NCBI GenBank assembly: GCA_024711345.1
Contig: JANJTA010000015.1
Span: 82,397 to 146,396 of the forward strand
Direction: 5' to 3'
Source of the DNA: Rhodanobacter sp.
GTDB taxonomy: Bacteria; Pseudomonadota; Gammaproteobacteria; Xanthomonadales; Rhodanobacteraceae
Length of the DNA: 64,000 bases
Position numbers and translations under genes: made by a program
Part shown: one piece after another, positions 10,293 through 21,883 of the stretch
How the letters are laid out: each line of letters begins with the position of its first letter
Position numbering within the stretch: position 1 is the first letter of the stretch
Notes under the pieces: generated by a model
What the model was told of the DNA's origin: nothing
The model's database searches: none
Seen by the model: only the letters and a program-made list of their open reading frames with translations

Positions 10293-11299
10293 GCGGCCAC
10301 CTGCGTGAGGTCGCGGCCCTGCACGTGGCGTTCCAGCAACGCGGCGAAGTCGGCCAGCTCGGGGTAGCTGCGCGCCACCTCGACCACGTAGCGGTACACC
10401 TGCGGCACGTCCTTGAGATAGCCCGGCTTGCCGTCGCGGTACCACAGTCGGTAGAACTGGCCCAGCACGCGCACGTGGCGGTGCAATCCGGTGAGGTCGA
10501 ACCAGCGCAGGAAACGCGCGGCATCCACGCTGGCGTCGATCACGCCGGCGTCCCGCAGGCGATGCCGGTAGGACTCCACCCAGCCCTCGACGCGCGCACG
10601 CGGCCACGCGATGTAGGCGTCACGCAGCAGCGAGGCCAGGTCATAGGTGAGCGGACCGTGCAGCGCGCCCTGGAAGTCGATGATCCCCGGGTTGTTCGCA
10701 TCGACCGCCAGCAGGTTGCGGCTGTGGAAATCGCGGTGCACGAAACAGCGCGGCTGCGCCAGCGCGTTGTGCACGATCACGTCGAACGCGGCCTCCAGCA
10801 CGTCCCATTCCCCGCAGCCGGGCGTGTGGCCGAGGTGACGCTGCAGGAACCATTCGGGCATCACTTCCAGCCCGCTCACCAGCACGGCATGGTCGAACGG
10901 CGGCAGATCGTCGCAGGCCACCCTCGTCTGCATCGCCAGCAGCGCGTTCATCGCGTCGCCGTAGAGCTGGTCGGCATTAGCCTCGTTCAATTCGTCGAGA
11001 TACAGACGCGAGCCCAGGTCCTCGATCAGCAGGAAGCCCTGCTGCAGGTCCTGCGTCCGCACCGCCGGCACGTGCAGGCCGGCGGCGGCCAACCGCGCGC
11101 CGATCGCCAGCCACGGCCGCGGGTCTTCGTGCTGCGGCGGCGAATCCATCACGATCCAGCTTTGCCCGCCGTGCGTGGTGCGCCAGTAGCTGCGGAAGCT
11201 GGCGTCGGAAGAGGCCGGCTGCAGGGTGAGGCTGGCATCGTCCAGCGCCTGGCGGGTCCAGGCGAGGCGGGCGGCGGCGCGATCGGCAATCGGGGTCAT
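10289..11299 (-). CDS. amgK: Anomeric N-acetylmuramate/N-acetylglucosamine kinase
   Basis: AmgK phosphorylates recovered MurNAc (and GlcNAc) at C1, feeding MurU. The protein has the aminoglycoside-phosphotransferase fold: SSDASFRSYWR near the N-terminus, FVHRDFHSRNLL (catalytic Asp), and IIDFQGALHGPLTYDLASLL (metal-binding DFQ). The ATG at 11299 gives 336 residues; an in-frame TTG five codons upstream (11314) is possible and no strong Shine-Dalgarno decides. It overlaps murU by 4 nt. It is transcribed divergently from the SUF operon across about 140 nt. Confidence 0.9.
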   Translation of the reverse strand: MTPIADRAAARLAWTRQALDDASLTLQPASSDASFRSYWRTTHGGQSWIVMDSPPQHEDPRPWLAIGARLAAAGLHVPAVRTQDLQQGFLLIEDLGSRLYLDELNEANADQLYGDAMNALLAMQTRVACDDLPPFDHAVLVSGLEVMPEWFLQRHLGHTPGCGEWDVLEAAFDVIVHNALAQPRCFVHRDFHSRNLLAVDANNPGIIDFQGALHGPLTYDLASLLRDAYIAWPRARVEGWVESYRHRLRDAGVIDASVDAARFLRWFDLTGLHRHVRVLGQFYRLWYRDGKPGYLKDVPQVYRYVVEVARSYPELADFAALLERHVQGRDLTQVAA

Positions 11300-11395
11300 G
11301 ACAAGCGTGGGCAACGGAGTGGCGCCAGCTTAGCGAGCCGCCGGCGTGGTGACGAGGTGGCGGACGCGGCGGCATTGACCGCGCGGCATCGAATC

Positions 11396-11414
11396 AGTAC
11401 CATTTTAGTCCCGA
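11396..11414. promoter_or_regulatory. Candidate Rrf2/IscR-type operator upstream of sufR
   Basis: The AT-rich stretch agtaccattttagtcccg stands out in GC-rich DNA 30 nt upstream of the Rrf2 gene. Its reverse strand, GGGACTAAAATGGTACT, resembles the GACTAAAA core of IscR/Rrf2 type-1 sites with an imperfect second half. This fits an autoregulated SUF operon, but the match is by eye only. Confidence 0.4.
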
Positions 11415-11442
11415 TTCAACCCTGCCAGCCCGAGCGCTCCCC

Positions 11443-11927
11443 ATGCTCCGCGTCAGCCGCCTCACCGATTACGCCACCGTGGTGATGACCTGCATCGCCG
11501 CGCACCCGGCCGAGGTGCTCAGCGCGGTGCAGATCGCCGACGAGACGCGGCTGGAACTGCCCACCGTGAGCAAGCTGCTGAAGGCGCTTGGCCATGCCGC
11601 GCTGGTCGAGTCGTTCCGCGGCGTCAACGGCGGCTACCGGCTGGCCCGCCCGGCCGGCGAGATTTCGCTGGCCGAGATCGTCGAGGCGATCGAAGGGCCG
11701 ATCGGCATGACCGAATGCAGCGTCGCCGAAGGCCAGTGCGAACTCGAGTCGCAGTGCGGCGTGCGCGGCAGCTGGCAGCTGGTCAACAACGTGCTGGGCA
11801 ACGCGCTGCGCGCGGTCAGCCTGGCCGACATGCTCAAGCCGCAGCCGCCACGGCCGCCGCGACGGGTCGCCGCCGTGCCGCTGGGCGAGATCGCGATGCC
11901 GGCGAAAGCCCGCCGGGTCACCACCGA

Positions 11928-11931
<4 letters not shown>
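11443..11931 (+). CDS. Rrf2-family Fe-S cluster-binding regulator of the SUF operon
   Basis: A 162-residue Rrf2 regulator with an N-terminal winged helix ([48 protein letters not shown]) and three cysteines at 92, 99 and 105 ([16 protein letters not shown]), matching the spacing of the [2Fe-2S] ligands of IscR. It probably senses Fe-S cluster status and represses or activates the downstream suf genes. Its ATGA stop/start overlaps sufB by 4 nt. A candidate operator lies at 11396-11414. A short basic tail rich in P and R follows the cluster domain. Confidence 0.92.
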
Positions 11932-13406
<1,475 letters not shown>

Positions 13407-13420
13407 TGTTTATTCCTTCT

Positions 13421-13552
13421 CCCTCCGGCGACCGAAGGAAGTCCCCGTGTGGGTGAGAAGGTGCCCGAAGGGCGGATGAGGGTACGGGCCCGCACGGATT
13501 TTTCCGCAAGCCCCGAACCCTCACCCCAACCCCTCTCCCGGTGGGAGAGGGG
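13421..13552. repeat. Palindromic intergenic repeats between sufB and sufC
   Basis: This segment contains ttctccctccggcgaccgaagg, a gtgagaaggtgcccgaagggcggatgaggg block and, at 13530-13552, a perfect 10-bp hairpin CCCCTCTCCC-GGT-GGGAGAGGGG. Similar ctccct/gggag motifs occur at 15648-15780 and 9380-9420. It is a dispersed extragenic palindrome family inserted in the SUF operon; the hairpin could modulate read-through or mRNA stability. Confidence 0.7.
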
Positions 13553-13571
13553 CTCAAGATCAGGAACAGCC

Positions 13572-14320
<749 letters not shown>

Positions 14321-14324
<4 letters not shown>

Positions 14325-15640
14325 ACCCGTCGGCCTCCACGCCGCTGGTCGCCTCGCTGCTGGACGCACCGCCGTCGGCCAGCGGCATTGCCTGGCTTGA
14401 TGAGGCGCGCCGCGAGCACCGCGCTGCGTTCGCCGCCGGCGGCCTGCCCGGCGCGCGGGTCGAGGCGTGGAAGTACACCGCGCTGCGCGGACTGACCCAG
14501 CGCCGCTTCGCCGCCGGCGACGCGACCGCGGCCACCCGCGACGTCGATGCGGCCGCGTTCGCTCTGCCCGGGGTGGACGGGCCGCGGCTGGTGTTCGTCA
14601 ACGGGGTGTTCCGGGCGGACCTGTCGACCGCCGCCGCCTTGCCCGACGGGCTGTCGCTGCAGCCGCTGTCACAGGCCCTGCGCAACGACGCGGAGCCGCT
14701 GCGCTTCGCCTTGTCGCGGCCGGCCCTGGTCGGGCCCGTCCGCGAGGCGGCCGATGCATTCGTGCAGGTCAACGCCGCCAGCGCCACCGATGGCGTGGTG
14801 CTGAAGGTCGCCGCCCACGCCAGCATCGCCGCGCCGGTACAGCTGGTCTTCGTCGGCGCCGCCGCGGATGCCGAGCTGGCCTGGCATGCGCGCAACCTGA
14901 TCGAACTGGGCGAGGGCGCCTCGCTGGAACTGATCGAACATCACGTGGGCAGCGGCGAGCAGGCCCAACTGGCCACCCTGGTCGGCGACGTCGTGCTGCA
15001 CGAAGGCGCGCAGCTGCACCACGTCGTGCTGCAGAATGCCGCGAGTGGCGCCAACCTGATCCGCCGCAGCGGCCTGCGCCTGCATGCGCGGGCGCAACTG
15101 CGGCTGCACGTGCTGGAGCTCGGTGGCGCGCTGGTGCGGCACGACCTGCAGGCCGAACTGGTCGGCGACGGGGCGCAGCTGCACACCCGCGGCGCGTTCA
15201 TGCCGCACGGCCGCCAGCACGTGGATACCCAGCTGGCGATCCGCCACCAGGCGCTGGACACCGCCTCCACCTCCGTCTGGCGCGGCGTGGCCAGCGATCG
15301 CGCGCGCGGCGTGTTCCGCGGCGCGATCCTGGTGGCGCCCGGCGCCGACGGCAGCGACGCCAGCCTCAACAACAAGAACCTGCTGCTGTCGCCCGGCGCC
15401 GAGATCGACACCAAGCCGGAGCTGGAAATCTACGCCGACGAGGTGCAGGCCGCGCACGGCGCCACCGTGGGCCAGCTCGACGAGCGCTCGCTGTTCTACC
15501 TGCGCTCGCGCGGCATCCCGCTGGCCGAGGCGCGCGCACTGCTGACTGCCGCGTTCTGCCGCGCGGTGCTGGACGACCTGCCGAACGCGGCGCTGCGCGA
15601 GCACCTGTCGGGCCTGCTGATCGCGCAGCTGCCCGCGTGA
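14321..15640 (+). CDS. sufD: Fe-S cluster assembly protein SufD
   Basis: The 439-residue SufB paralogue that completes SufBC2D and is implicated in iron acquisition. Recognisable features are VEAWKYTALRGL near the N-terminus, LVFVNGVF, the beta-helix region, and the C-terminal ASLNNKNLLLSPGAEIDTKPELEIYADEV (contains the residues for SufC contact) followed by HGATVGQLDERSLFYLRSRGI. Starts at the ATG overlapping the sufC stop (ATGA). Followed by 155 nt of palindromic repeats before sufS. Confidence 0.96.
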
Positions 15641-15647
15641 TGTCTTT

Positions 15648-15780
15648 CTCCTCCCCCTGCGGCGCCGGGGAGGCTGGGAGGGGGCAAGGCTTTTGACCTG
15701 AAGATCAGGAGCGACCCCACCCCAGCCCTCCCCTGCGACCAAAGGAAGTCCCTTCGGGACAAGCAGGGGAGGGGGTCCCA
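15648..15780. repeat. Palindromic intergenic repeats between sufD and sufS
   Basis: A ctcctccccctgcgg...ccggggaggctgggaggggg block is followed, inverted, by accccagccctcccctgcg and caggggaggggg, with an internal aaggaagtcccttcgggac hairpin. The arms are complementary across the segment, so the whole insert could fold as one long stem. Same family as 13421-13552. Confidence 0.65.
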
Positions 15781-15795
15781 ACCGGAACTCTCTGC

Positions 15796-17040
15796 ATGAA
15801 CGCACAAGCCAGCACGCCCACCGTCTTCGACGTCCAGCGCATCCGCGCGGATTTCCCGCTGCTGGCGCGGCGCGTGCACGACAAGCCGCTGGTGTATTTC
15901 GACAACGCCAACACCAGCCAGAAACCGCTGTCGGTGATCGAGGCGGTGGACCGGCATTACCGCGAGCACAACGCGAACGTGGCGCGCGCGGTGCACCAGC
16001 TGGGCGAGGAGGCCACGGCGGCCTACGAAGGTGCGCGCGACCGGCTGGCGCGCTTCCTCAATGCGCCCTCGCGCAACGAAGTGATCCTCACCACCGGCAC
16101 CACCCAGTCGATCAACCTGGTTGCCTACAGTTATGCATTGCCGCAGCTGAAGGCGGGCGACAGCATCCTCACCACGGTGATGGAGCACCACGCCAACATC
16201 GTGCCGTGGCAGCTGGTGGCCGCGCGCAGCGGCGCCACGGTGAAGGCCGCGCCGATCGATGCGCGCGGCGAGCTGATCGTGGAGAAGTACGTGGAGCTGC
16301 TGACGCCGGAGGTGAAGCTGGCCTGCGTCACCCACGTCTCCAACGTGCTGGGCACGGTCAACCCGGTGCGCGAGATCGCGCGCGAATGCAGGAAGCGCGG
16401 CATCCCGCTGCTGGTCGACGGCTCGCAGGCGGCGCCGCACCGGCCGGTCGACGTGCAGGCGCTGGGTTGCGATTTCTACGCGGTCACCGGGCACAAGATG
16501 CTCGGCCCCACCGGCACCGGCGCGCTGTGGGCCAAGCGCGAGCACCTGGAGGCGATGCCGCCGTTCTTCGGCGGCGGCGAGATGATCCGCGAGGTGCGCT
16601 TCGGCGGCACCACCTTTGCCGAGCCGCCGCACAAGTTCGAGGCCGGCACGCCGAACATCGCCGGCTTCGCCGGGCTGTCGGCGGCGATCGACTATTACGC
16701 CTCGGTCGGCTTCGAGGCCATTCACGCCTGGGAGCAGCAGCTGCTGCACTACGCCACCGAGCGCCTGCGCGAGGTGCCGGGCCTGCGCATCATCGGCGAG
16801 GCGGCCGAGAAGGAGCCGGTGATCTCGTTCCTGCTGGAAGGCGCGCAGGCCACCGACCTGGCCACCCTGCTGGATCTGCAGGGCGTGGCGGTGCGCTCCG
16901 GCCACCACTGCGCGCATCCGCTGATGCAGTTCTACGACGTGCCCGCCACGCTGCGCGCCTCGCTGGCGTTCTACAACACGCGCGAGGAGATCGACGCGTT
17001 CGTGGTGGCTTTGCTCAAGGTGCGCAAGCTGCTGCTGTGA
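15796..17040 (+). CDS. sufS: Cysteine desulfurase SufS
   Basis: A type II cysteine desulfurase (414 residues, PLP-dependent) that supplies persulfide sulfur for cluster assembly. YFDNANTSQKP replaces the usual YLDNAATSQKP; the PLP lysine is K234 in VTGHKMLGPTGTG; the catalytic cysteine is C372 in RSGHHCAHPLM, both offset by 8 from the E. coli SufS numbering. Start ATG at 15796. No SufE or SufU sulfur-transfer partner is encoded downstream or elsewhere in the window, although the type II enzyme normally needs one. Confidence 0.96.
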   Translation: MNAQASTPTVFDVQRIRADFPLLARRVHDKPLVYFDNANTSQKPLSVIEAVDRHYREHNANVARAVHQLGEEATAAYEGARDRLARFLNAPSRNEVILTTGTTQSINLVAYSYALPQLKAGDSILTTVMEHHANIVPWQLVAARSGATVKAAPIDARGELIVEKYVELLTPEVKLACVTHVSNVLGTVNPVREIARECRKRGIPLLVDGSQAAPHRPVDVQALGCDFYAVTGHKMLGPTGTGALWAKREHLEAMPPFFGGGEMIREVRFGGTTFAEPPHKFEAGTPNIAGFAGLSAAIDYYASVGFEAIHAWEQQLLHYATERLREVPGLRIIGEAAEKEPVISFLLEGAQATDLATLLDLQGVAVRSGHHCAHPLMQFYDVPATLRASLAFYNTREEIDAFVVALLKVRKLLL

Positions 17041-17115
17041 GATGCACAGGCCCGCATGGTCTTGCCGTTGCGCTGGGCATTATGCTTCGCGTTCCACCCC
17101 GCCACGACCGACCCC

Positions 17116-18030
17116 ATGCTCGCCAAGCTTCCCGGCCCGATCCGCATCCCGCTGGCCATGCTGCTGCTGGCCGTCAACATCCTGTTGCACGTGCTGCCGC
17201 TGTTCGCGCTCACCCTGCTCAAGCTGGTGGTGCCGGCGCGCGGCGTGCGGCAAGCCTGTTCGCGCGCGCTGGTGGCGATCGCGGAGAGCTGGATCGGGGT
17301 CAACAACTTCCTGTTCGGCCTGTTCACCCGCATCCGCTGGCAGGTCGAGGGCCTCGCCGGCCTGCGCCGCGACGGCAACTATCTGGTGCTGTGCAACCAC
17401 CAGAGCTGGGTCGACATCCCGGTGCTGCAGAAGGTGTTCAACCGGCGCGTGCCGTTCATGCGCTTCTTCCTGAAGCAGCAGCTGATCTGGGTGCCGCTGC
17501 TCGGGCCGGCGTGGTGGGCGCTGGATTTTCCCTTCATGAAGCGCTACTCGCGGGAAACCCTGCTGCGCCATCCCGAGCTGCAGGGCCGCGACCGCGAGGC
17601 CACCCGCCGTGCCTGCGCGAAGTTCCGCCACCTGCCGGTGGCGGTGATGAATTTCGTCGAGGGCACCCGCTTCACGCCGGCCAAGCACGCGGCGCAGTCC
17701 TCGCCGTACCGGCACCTGTTGCGGCCCAAGGCCGGCGGCTTGGCCTTCGTGCTCGATGCGATGGGCGACGCGCTGCATGCGGCGCTCGACGTCACCATCG
17801 TCTACCCGGAAGGTCGCCCCACGATGATGGACCTGATCGCCGGGCGCGTGCACGACATCCGCGTGCACGTGCGCGAGCTGGCGATCGACGCCGGCCTGGT
17901 GGGCAGCTACGACGACGACCCCGCGTTCCGCGGTCGCGTCAAGCTGTGGGTGAATGAACTCTGGCGCGAGAAGGACGAGCGGATCGCGCGCATGCTTACG
18001 GCGGCGGAGGCCGCACCGACGGGAGATTGA
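17116..18030 (+). CDS. Lysophospholipid acyltransferase-family protein (YihG-like)
   Basis: A 304-residue membrane acyltransferase. Two N-terminal hydrophobic stretches (residues about 10-40) precede the LPLAT core: the NHX4D box CNHQSWVD (His95, Asp100), FLKQQLIWVPLLG, the FVEGTRFTP glycerophosphate-binding motif, and VTIVYPEGRPTM. It probably acylates a lysophospholipid or related acceptor at the inner membrane. Start ATG at 17116 is preferred over an upstream in-frame ATG (17056) because the LPLAT N-terminal helix begins here. Stop is 1 nt before panE. Confidence 0.85.
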   Translation: MLAKLPGPIRIPLAMLLLAVNILLHVLPLFALTLLKLVVPARGVRQACSRALVAIAESWIGVNNFLFGLFTRIRWQVEGLAGLRRDGNYLVLCNHQSWVDIPVLQKVFNRRVPFMRFFLKQQLIWVPLLGPAWWALDFPFMKRYSRETLLRHPELQGRDREATRRACAKFRHLPVAVMNFVEGTRFTPAKHAAQSSPYRHLLRPKAGGLAFVLDAMGDALHAALDVTIVYPEGRPTMMDLIAGRVHDIRVHVRELAIDAGLVGSYDDDPAFRGRVKLWVNELWREKDERIARMLTAAEAAPTGD

Positions 18031-18031
18031 G

Positions 18032-18952
18032 ATGCGTATTCTGATCGTGGGCGCCGGCGCCACCGGCGGCTACTTCGGCGGCCGCCTGCTCGAGCACGGC
18101 CGCGACGTGACGTTCCTGGTGCGCGAGAAGCGCGCGGCGCAGCTGGCGCAGCATGGCCTGTCGATCCGCAGCGCCACCGGCGACGCGGTGCTGCCGTCGC
18201 CGCCGACCGTGCTGGCCAGCGGCCTGCGCGAGCCGTACGAGTTGATCCTGCTGAGCTGCAAGGCGTACGGGCTGGAGCAGGCGATGGCCGACATCGCGCC
18301 GGCGGTGGGACCGGACACCACGATCCTGCCGCTGCTCAACGGCATGCGTCAGCTCGATCTGCTGGACGCGCGCTTCGGCGCGGCGCACGTGCTGGGCGGG
18401 CAGTGCGTGATCGCCGCCACGCTCGACGAGGACGGCGGCGTGCGCCACCTGAATACCTCGCACAGCCTCACCTTCGGCGAGCGCGACGGCAGCGCTTCCG
18501 CGCGCATGCAGCGGATTACCCAGACCCTGTCCGGCGCGGGCTTCGACGCGCGGCCGAGCCGCACGGTGCTGCAGGACATGTGGGACAAGTGGATCTTCCT
18601 GGCCACCCTGGCCGGCATCACCTGCCTGATGCGCGGCTCGGTCGGCCAGATCGTGGCGGCGCCGGGCGGCACCGCCGCGGCGCTGGACCTGCTGGAGGAC
18701 TGCCGCGCGGTGGCCGAGCGCTCCGGTCATGCGCCCAGCGAGCAGACCCTGCAACGGGCCCGCAGCGTGCTGACCGAGGCCGGCTCCACGCTGACCGCCT
18801 CGATGCTGCGCGATCTGCAGCACGGCCACCCGATCGAGGCCGACCACATCGTCGGTGACCTGCTGGCGCGTGCCGATCGCTCGCGCGACGAACACTCGCT
18901 GCTGGCGACCGTGTATGCGCATCTGAAAGTCTACGAAGCGAGCCGAGCCTGA
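18032..18952 (+). CDS. panE: 2-dehydropantoate 2-reductase family protein
   Basis: A 306-residue NADPH-dependent reductase; PanE converts ketopantoate to pantoate for coenzyme A synthesis. MRILIVGAGATGGYFGG is the Rossmann GxGxxG motif, LSCKAYGLEQAM contains the Lys/substrate region, LLNGMRQLDLL corresponds to the LLNG motif, and QDMWDKWIFLATLAGITCL carries the catalytic lysine of the C-terminal domain. The ATG at 18032 lies 1 nt after the acyltransferase stop. The family includes paralogues not acting on ketopantoate, so the symbol is likely but not certain. Confidence 0.82.
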   Translation: MRILIVGAGATGGYFGGRLLEHGRDVTFLVREKRAAQLAQHGLSIRSATGDAVLPSPPTVLASGLREPYELILLSCKAYGLEQAMADIAPAVGPDTTILPLLNGMRQLDLLDARFGAAHVLGGQCVIAATLDEDGGVRHLNTSHSLTFGERDGSASARMQRITQTLSGAGFDARPSRTVLQDMWDKWIFLATLAGITCLMRGSVGQIVAAPGGTAAALDLLEDCRAVAERSGHAPSEQTLQRARSVLTEAGSTLTASMLRDLQHGHPIEADHIVGDLLARADRSRDEHSLLATVYAHLKVYEASRA

Positions 18953-18962
18953 TCGCCGCTAT

Positions 18963-19055
18963 GTAGGAGCCCGCTCGCGGGCGATGCTTCTGGAGCCGGA
19001 ATGCCGGATTCGGGATTCGCAAAAGCAAAGGCATCGCCCGCGAGCGGGCTCCTAC
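18963..19055. repeat. Inverted GTAG REP pair after panE
   Basis: GTAGGAGCCCGCTCGCGGGC at 18963-18982 (continuing GATGC) and the inverted copy at 19031-19055 ending GCTCCTAC, with the same ttcgcaaaagcaaagg spacer as the queA-tgt unit. It lies between convergent genes (panE and the M13 peptidase). Confidence 0.88.
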
Positions 19056-19119
19056 GGGCCATCCGTCCCGCCTGTCGTAACCGCGCAGCGGCAGCGCAAA
19101 AGGTGGTTGCGCGTGTCGC

Positions 19120-21156
19120 TTACCAGATCCTTACCTGCTTCGCGCCGTCGCGCACCATCGCGTCGCCGCTCTTGCACTGGAACGCCCTGGCGAACTCCGG
19201 CATGTTCGACGGCGCGCCGATCGCGCGGAATTTCGCCGGCGCGTGCGGGTCGGTGTTGAGCAGGGTCAGCTGCGCCTCCGGCCGGATGTTGCCGCGCCAC
19301 ACGCGGGCCCAGTTGAGGAAGAAGCGCTGGTCCTGGGTGTAGCCGTCGATCCTGCGGCTGGCCTCGGCCGGGTTCTTCGCCAGCGCCATCTGCAGCGCGG
19401 TGTACGCCGCGTTGAGGCCGCCCAGGTCGCCGATGTTCTCGCCCATGGTGAGCTGGCCGTTGACGTGCTTGCCGGGCAGCGCCTCGTAGCCGTCGAACTG
19501 CGCGCCGAGCCTGGCGGTGCGCGCCTCGAACGCCGTGCGGTCCGCGTCGGTCCACCAGTTGGCGTTGTTGCCGTGGGCGTCGAACTTGCTGCCCTGGTCG
19601 TCGTAGCCGTGGCCCATCTCGTGGCCGATCACCGCGCCGATGCCGCCGTAGTTGATCGCGTCGTCCGCGTTGGCGTCGAAGAACGGCGGCTGCAGGATCG
19701 CCGCCGGGAACACGATCTCGTTCTTCTGCGCGCTGTAGTAGGCGTTCACCGTCTGCGGGGTCATGCCCCACTCGCTGCGGTCGACCGGCTTGCCGATCTT
19801 GGCGATGGCATAGTCGTAGTTGAACTTGTTCGCCGCCTGCACGTTCGCGTAGTAGTTGTCCGGCGTCAGCGCCAGGCCGGACCAGTCGCGCCACTTGTCG
19901 GGGTAGCCGATCTTCGGCACGAAGGTGGCCCACTTCTGCAGCGCCTTCTGCCGGGTCGCGTCGCTCATCCACTCGAGCTGCTCGATGCGCGTGCGGAAGG
20001 CCGCGCTGAGGTTGGCCACCAGCTCCTCGGCGCGCTGCTTCGAGGCCGGCGGGAAGTTGTCGGCCACGTACAGCTGGCCCAGCGCCATGCCCATGCCGTC
20101 GTTGGTGGCCTCCAGCACGCGTTTCCAGCGCGGCTTCATTTCCTTCTGGCCGTTCAATGTCTGCGCGTTGAACGCGAAGTCCTCGCGCTGGAACGGCGTG
20201 GACAGGTACGGCGCCGCGTTGGCGATGGCGTGGTAGCGCAGGTAGGCCTGCCACTGCGCCAGCGACACGTCGCCGAGCATCTGCTGCACTTCGGCGAAGA
20301 ACTTCGGCTGCGACAGCGAGAAGCCGTCCTTCACGTCGGCACCCTGCGCCTTGAAGAACGCGGCCCAGTCGAAGTCCGGCGTCACCCGGTCGGCCTCGGC
20401 GAGGCTGACGTAGTGGTAGCGGTTGTTCGGGTTGCGCATCTCCACCGGCGGCAGCGACACGGCGGCCAGGCGGGTCTCGAACGCCAGCACCGCCCTGGCC
20501 TGCTGCTGCGCGTCGGCGGCGCCGACGCCGGTCAGTTCGAGCAGCTTGGCGATGTGCACGAGGTAGGCGCTGCGAATCTTGGCGAAGTCGGGCTTGGCGT
20601 AGTAATCGACGGTGGGCAGGCCGAGGCCGCCCTGGCCGGCATAGGCGATCTGCCGGTTGGAATCCTTGAAGTCGGCGTTGCCGAAGAAGCGGAACAGCAC
20701 CGGTTCGCCGCGGGCGTAGCTGTCGCGGATGTAGGCCACCACGTCGGCGCGGTTCTTCAGCGTGGCGATGCGCGCCAGCTGCGGTTTGAGTGGATCGAAG
20801 CCGGCCCGCTCGATGGCCGCCTCGTCCATGCCGGAGGCGTACAGGTAGCCGATCTTCTGCTCGATCGAGCCCGCCTTGGCGCTGGCCGCCGCGCGCGCGG
20901 CCTGCTCGACGATGCGGCGCTGCACGTTGAGGCTGTCCTCGCGCAGCGCATCGAACGAGCCCCAGCGCGTGCGGTCGGCGGGAATCGGGTTGGCGGCCAC
21001 CCACCTGGCGTTGACGAAGCCGTTGAAGTCGGTGCAGGCGTTGATCGAACCGTCCAGCTCGCTGACGTCGAAAGCGGAAGGGGAGGCGGCCAACGCGCTG
21101 CCACCCAGGGTCATCGCCAGGGCGAAGGCCAGCGGCTTCATGCAACGGTGCTTCAT
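19120..21156 (-). CDS. M13-family (neprilysin-like) zinc metallopeptidase
   Basis: A 678-residue secreted peptidase. Residues 1-24 form a signal peptide (FALAMTLGGSALA with an AxA-type cleavage site). The zinc site is HEMGH (His512, His516) with the ENIGDLGG motif supplying the third ligand region; NAYYSAQKNEIVFPAAIL and the C-terminal NMPEFARAFQCK, ending VRIW, are M13 features. It probably trims periplasmic peptides. A second M13 gene (58386-60509) shares the same architecture and C-terminal motif (KIW versus RIW) but is a lipoprotein, so these are paralogues. The ATG has a GAAGGA-type ribosome site. Confidence 0.93.
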   Translation of the reverse strand: MKHRCMKPLAFALAMTLGGSALAASPSAFDVSELDGSINACTDFNGFVNARWVAANPIPADRTRWGSFDALREDSLNVQRRIVEQAARAAASAKAGSIEQKIGYLYASGMDEAAIERAGFDPLKPQLARIATLKNRADVVAYIRDSYARGEPVLFRFFGNADFKDSNRQIAYAGQGGLGLPTVDYYAKPDFAKIRSAYLVHIAKLLELTGVGAADAQQQARAVLAFETRLAAVSLPPVEMRNPNNRYHYVSLAEADRVTPDFDWAAFFKAQGADVKDGFSLSQPKFFAEVQQMLGDVSLAQWQAYLRYHAIANAAPYLSTPFQREDFAFNAQTLNGQKEMKPRWKRVLEATNDGMGMALGQLYVADNFPPASKQRAEELVANLSAAFRTRIEQLEWMSDATRQKALQKWATFVPKIGYPDKWRDWSGLALTPDNYYANVQAANKFNYDYAIAKIGKPVDRSEWGMTPQTVNAYYSAQKNEIVFPAAILQPPFFDANADDAINYGGIGAVIGHEMGHGYDDQGSKFDAHGNNANWWTDADRTAFEARTARLGAQFDGYEALPGKHVNGQLTMGENIGDLGGLNAAYTALQMALAKNPAEASRRIDGYTQDQRFFLNWARVWRGNIRPEAQLTLLNTDPHAPAKFRAIGAPSNMPEFARAFQCKSGDAMVRDGAKQVRIW

Positions 21157-21334
21157 GGAGGATTTCCTTCGGGTCGGGGACGCCAGCGTCCGGTCGGTGC
21201 GGGCATCGCAATAAACTGCGGCTCCCGCAGGCTAGGCAGGCGGCCGGCGAGTCGCCCAGTGTCGAAGGTCATGCCCGGGGCCGTCTGTTCCAGATCATGG
21301 TGGGCGCGCCGGGCGGCGCATTATCATCGCGGCG

Positions 21335-21883
21335 ATGAGCAGCCAGACCCTTCCCGTTTTCCGCACGGCCACCACGGCCGACGTCGACGCCATCGTGGCG
21401 CTGGTCGAATCCGCCTACCGCGGCGAGTCCGGCCTGCGCGGCTGGACCACCGAATCGCACCTGCTGGACGGCCAGCGCACCGACGCGACCGACGTGCGCG
21501 CGCTGATCGAGCGGCCCGACAGCCGTATCCTGCTGGCCGAACGCGATGGCCGGCTGGTGGCCAGCTGCCACGTCGAGCGCCAGGGCGAGGCCGGCTACTT
21601 CGGCATGTTCGCGGTCGATCCGGCCGGGCAGGGCAGCGGCCTGGGCAAGCAGGTGCTGGCCGAGGCCGAGCGCATCGCGCGCGAGGAATGGCATTGCCGC
21701 GGCATGCGCATGACGGTGATCGTGCAGCGCGAGGAGCTGATCGCCTGGTACGGCCGTCGCGGCTACCGGCGTACCGGCGAGTACCAGCCGTTCCCTTACG
21801 GCGACGAGCGCTTCGGCATCCCGCGCCGCGACGACCTGCGCTTCGAGGTGCTGCGCAAGGACTTCGACGGGGTTGCCGCATGA
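21335..21883 (+). CDS. GNAT-family N-acetyltransferase
   Basis: A 182-residue single-domain acetyltransferase. MFAVDPAGQGSGLGKQVL is the acetyl-CoA pyrophosphate-binding loop (Q/RxxGxG/A), and VIVQREELIAWYGRRGYRRTG is the C-terminal motif B. The substrate is not apparent. It overlaps the Rieske gene by 4 nt (ATGA), so the two are co-translated. Confidence 0.9.
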   Translation: MSSQTLPVFRTATTADVDAIVALVESAYRGESGLRGWTTESHLLDGQRTDATDVRALIERPDSRILLAERDGRLVASCHVERQGEAGYFGMFAVDPAGQGSGLGKQVLAEAERIAREEWHCRGMRMTVIVQREELIAWYGRRGYRRTGEYQPFPYGDERFGIPRRDDLRFEVLRKDFDGVAA

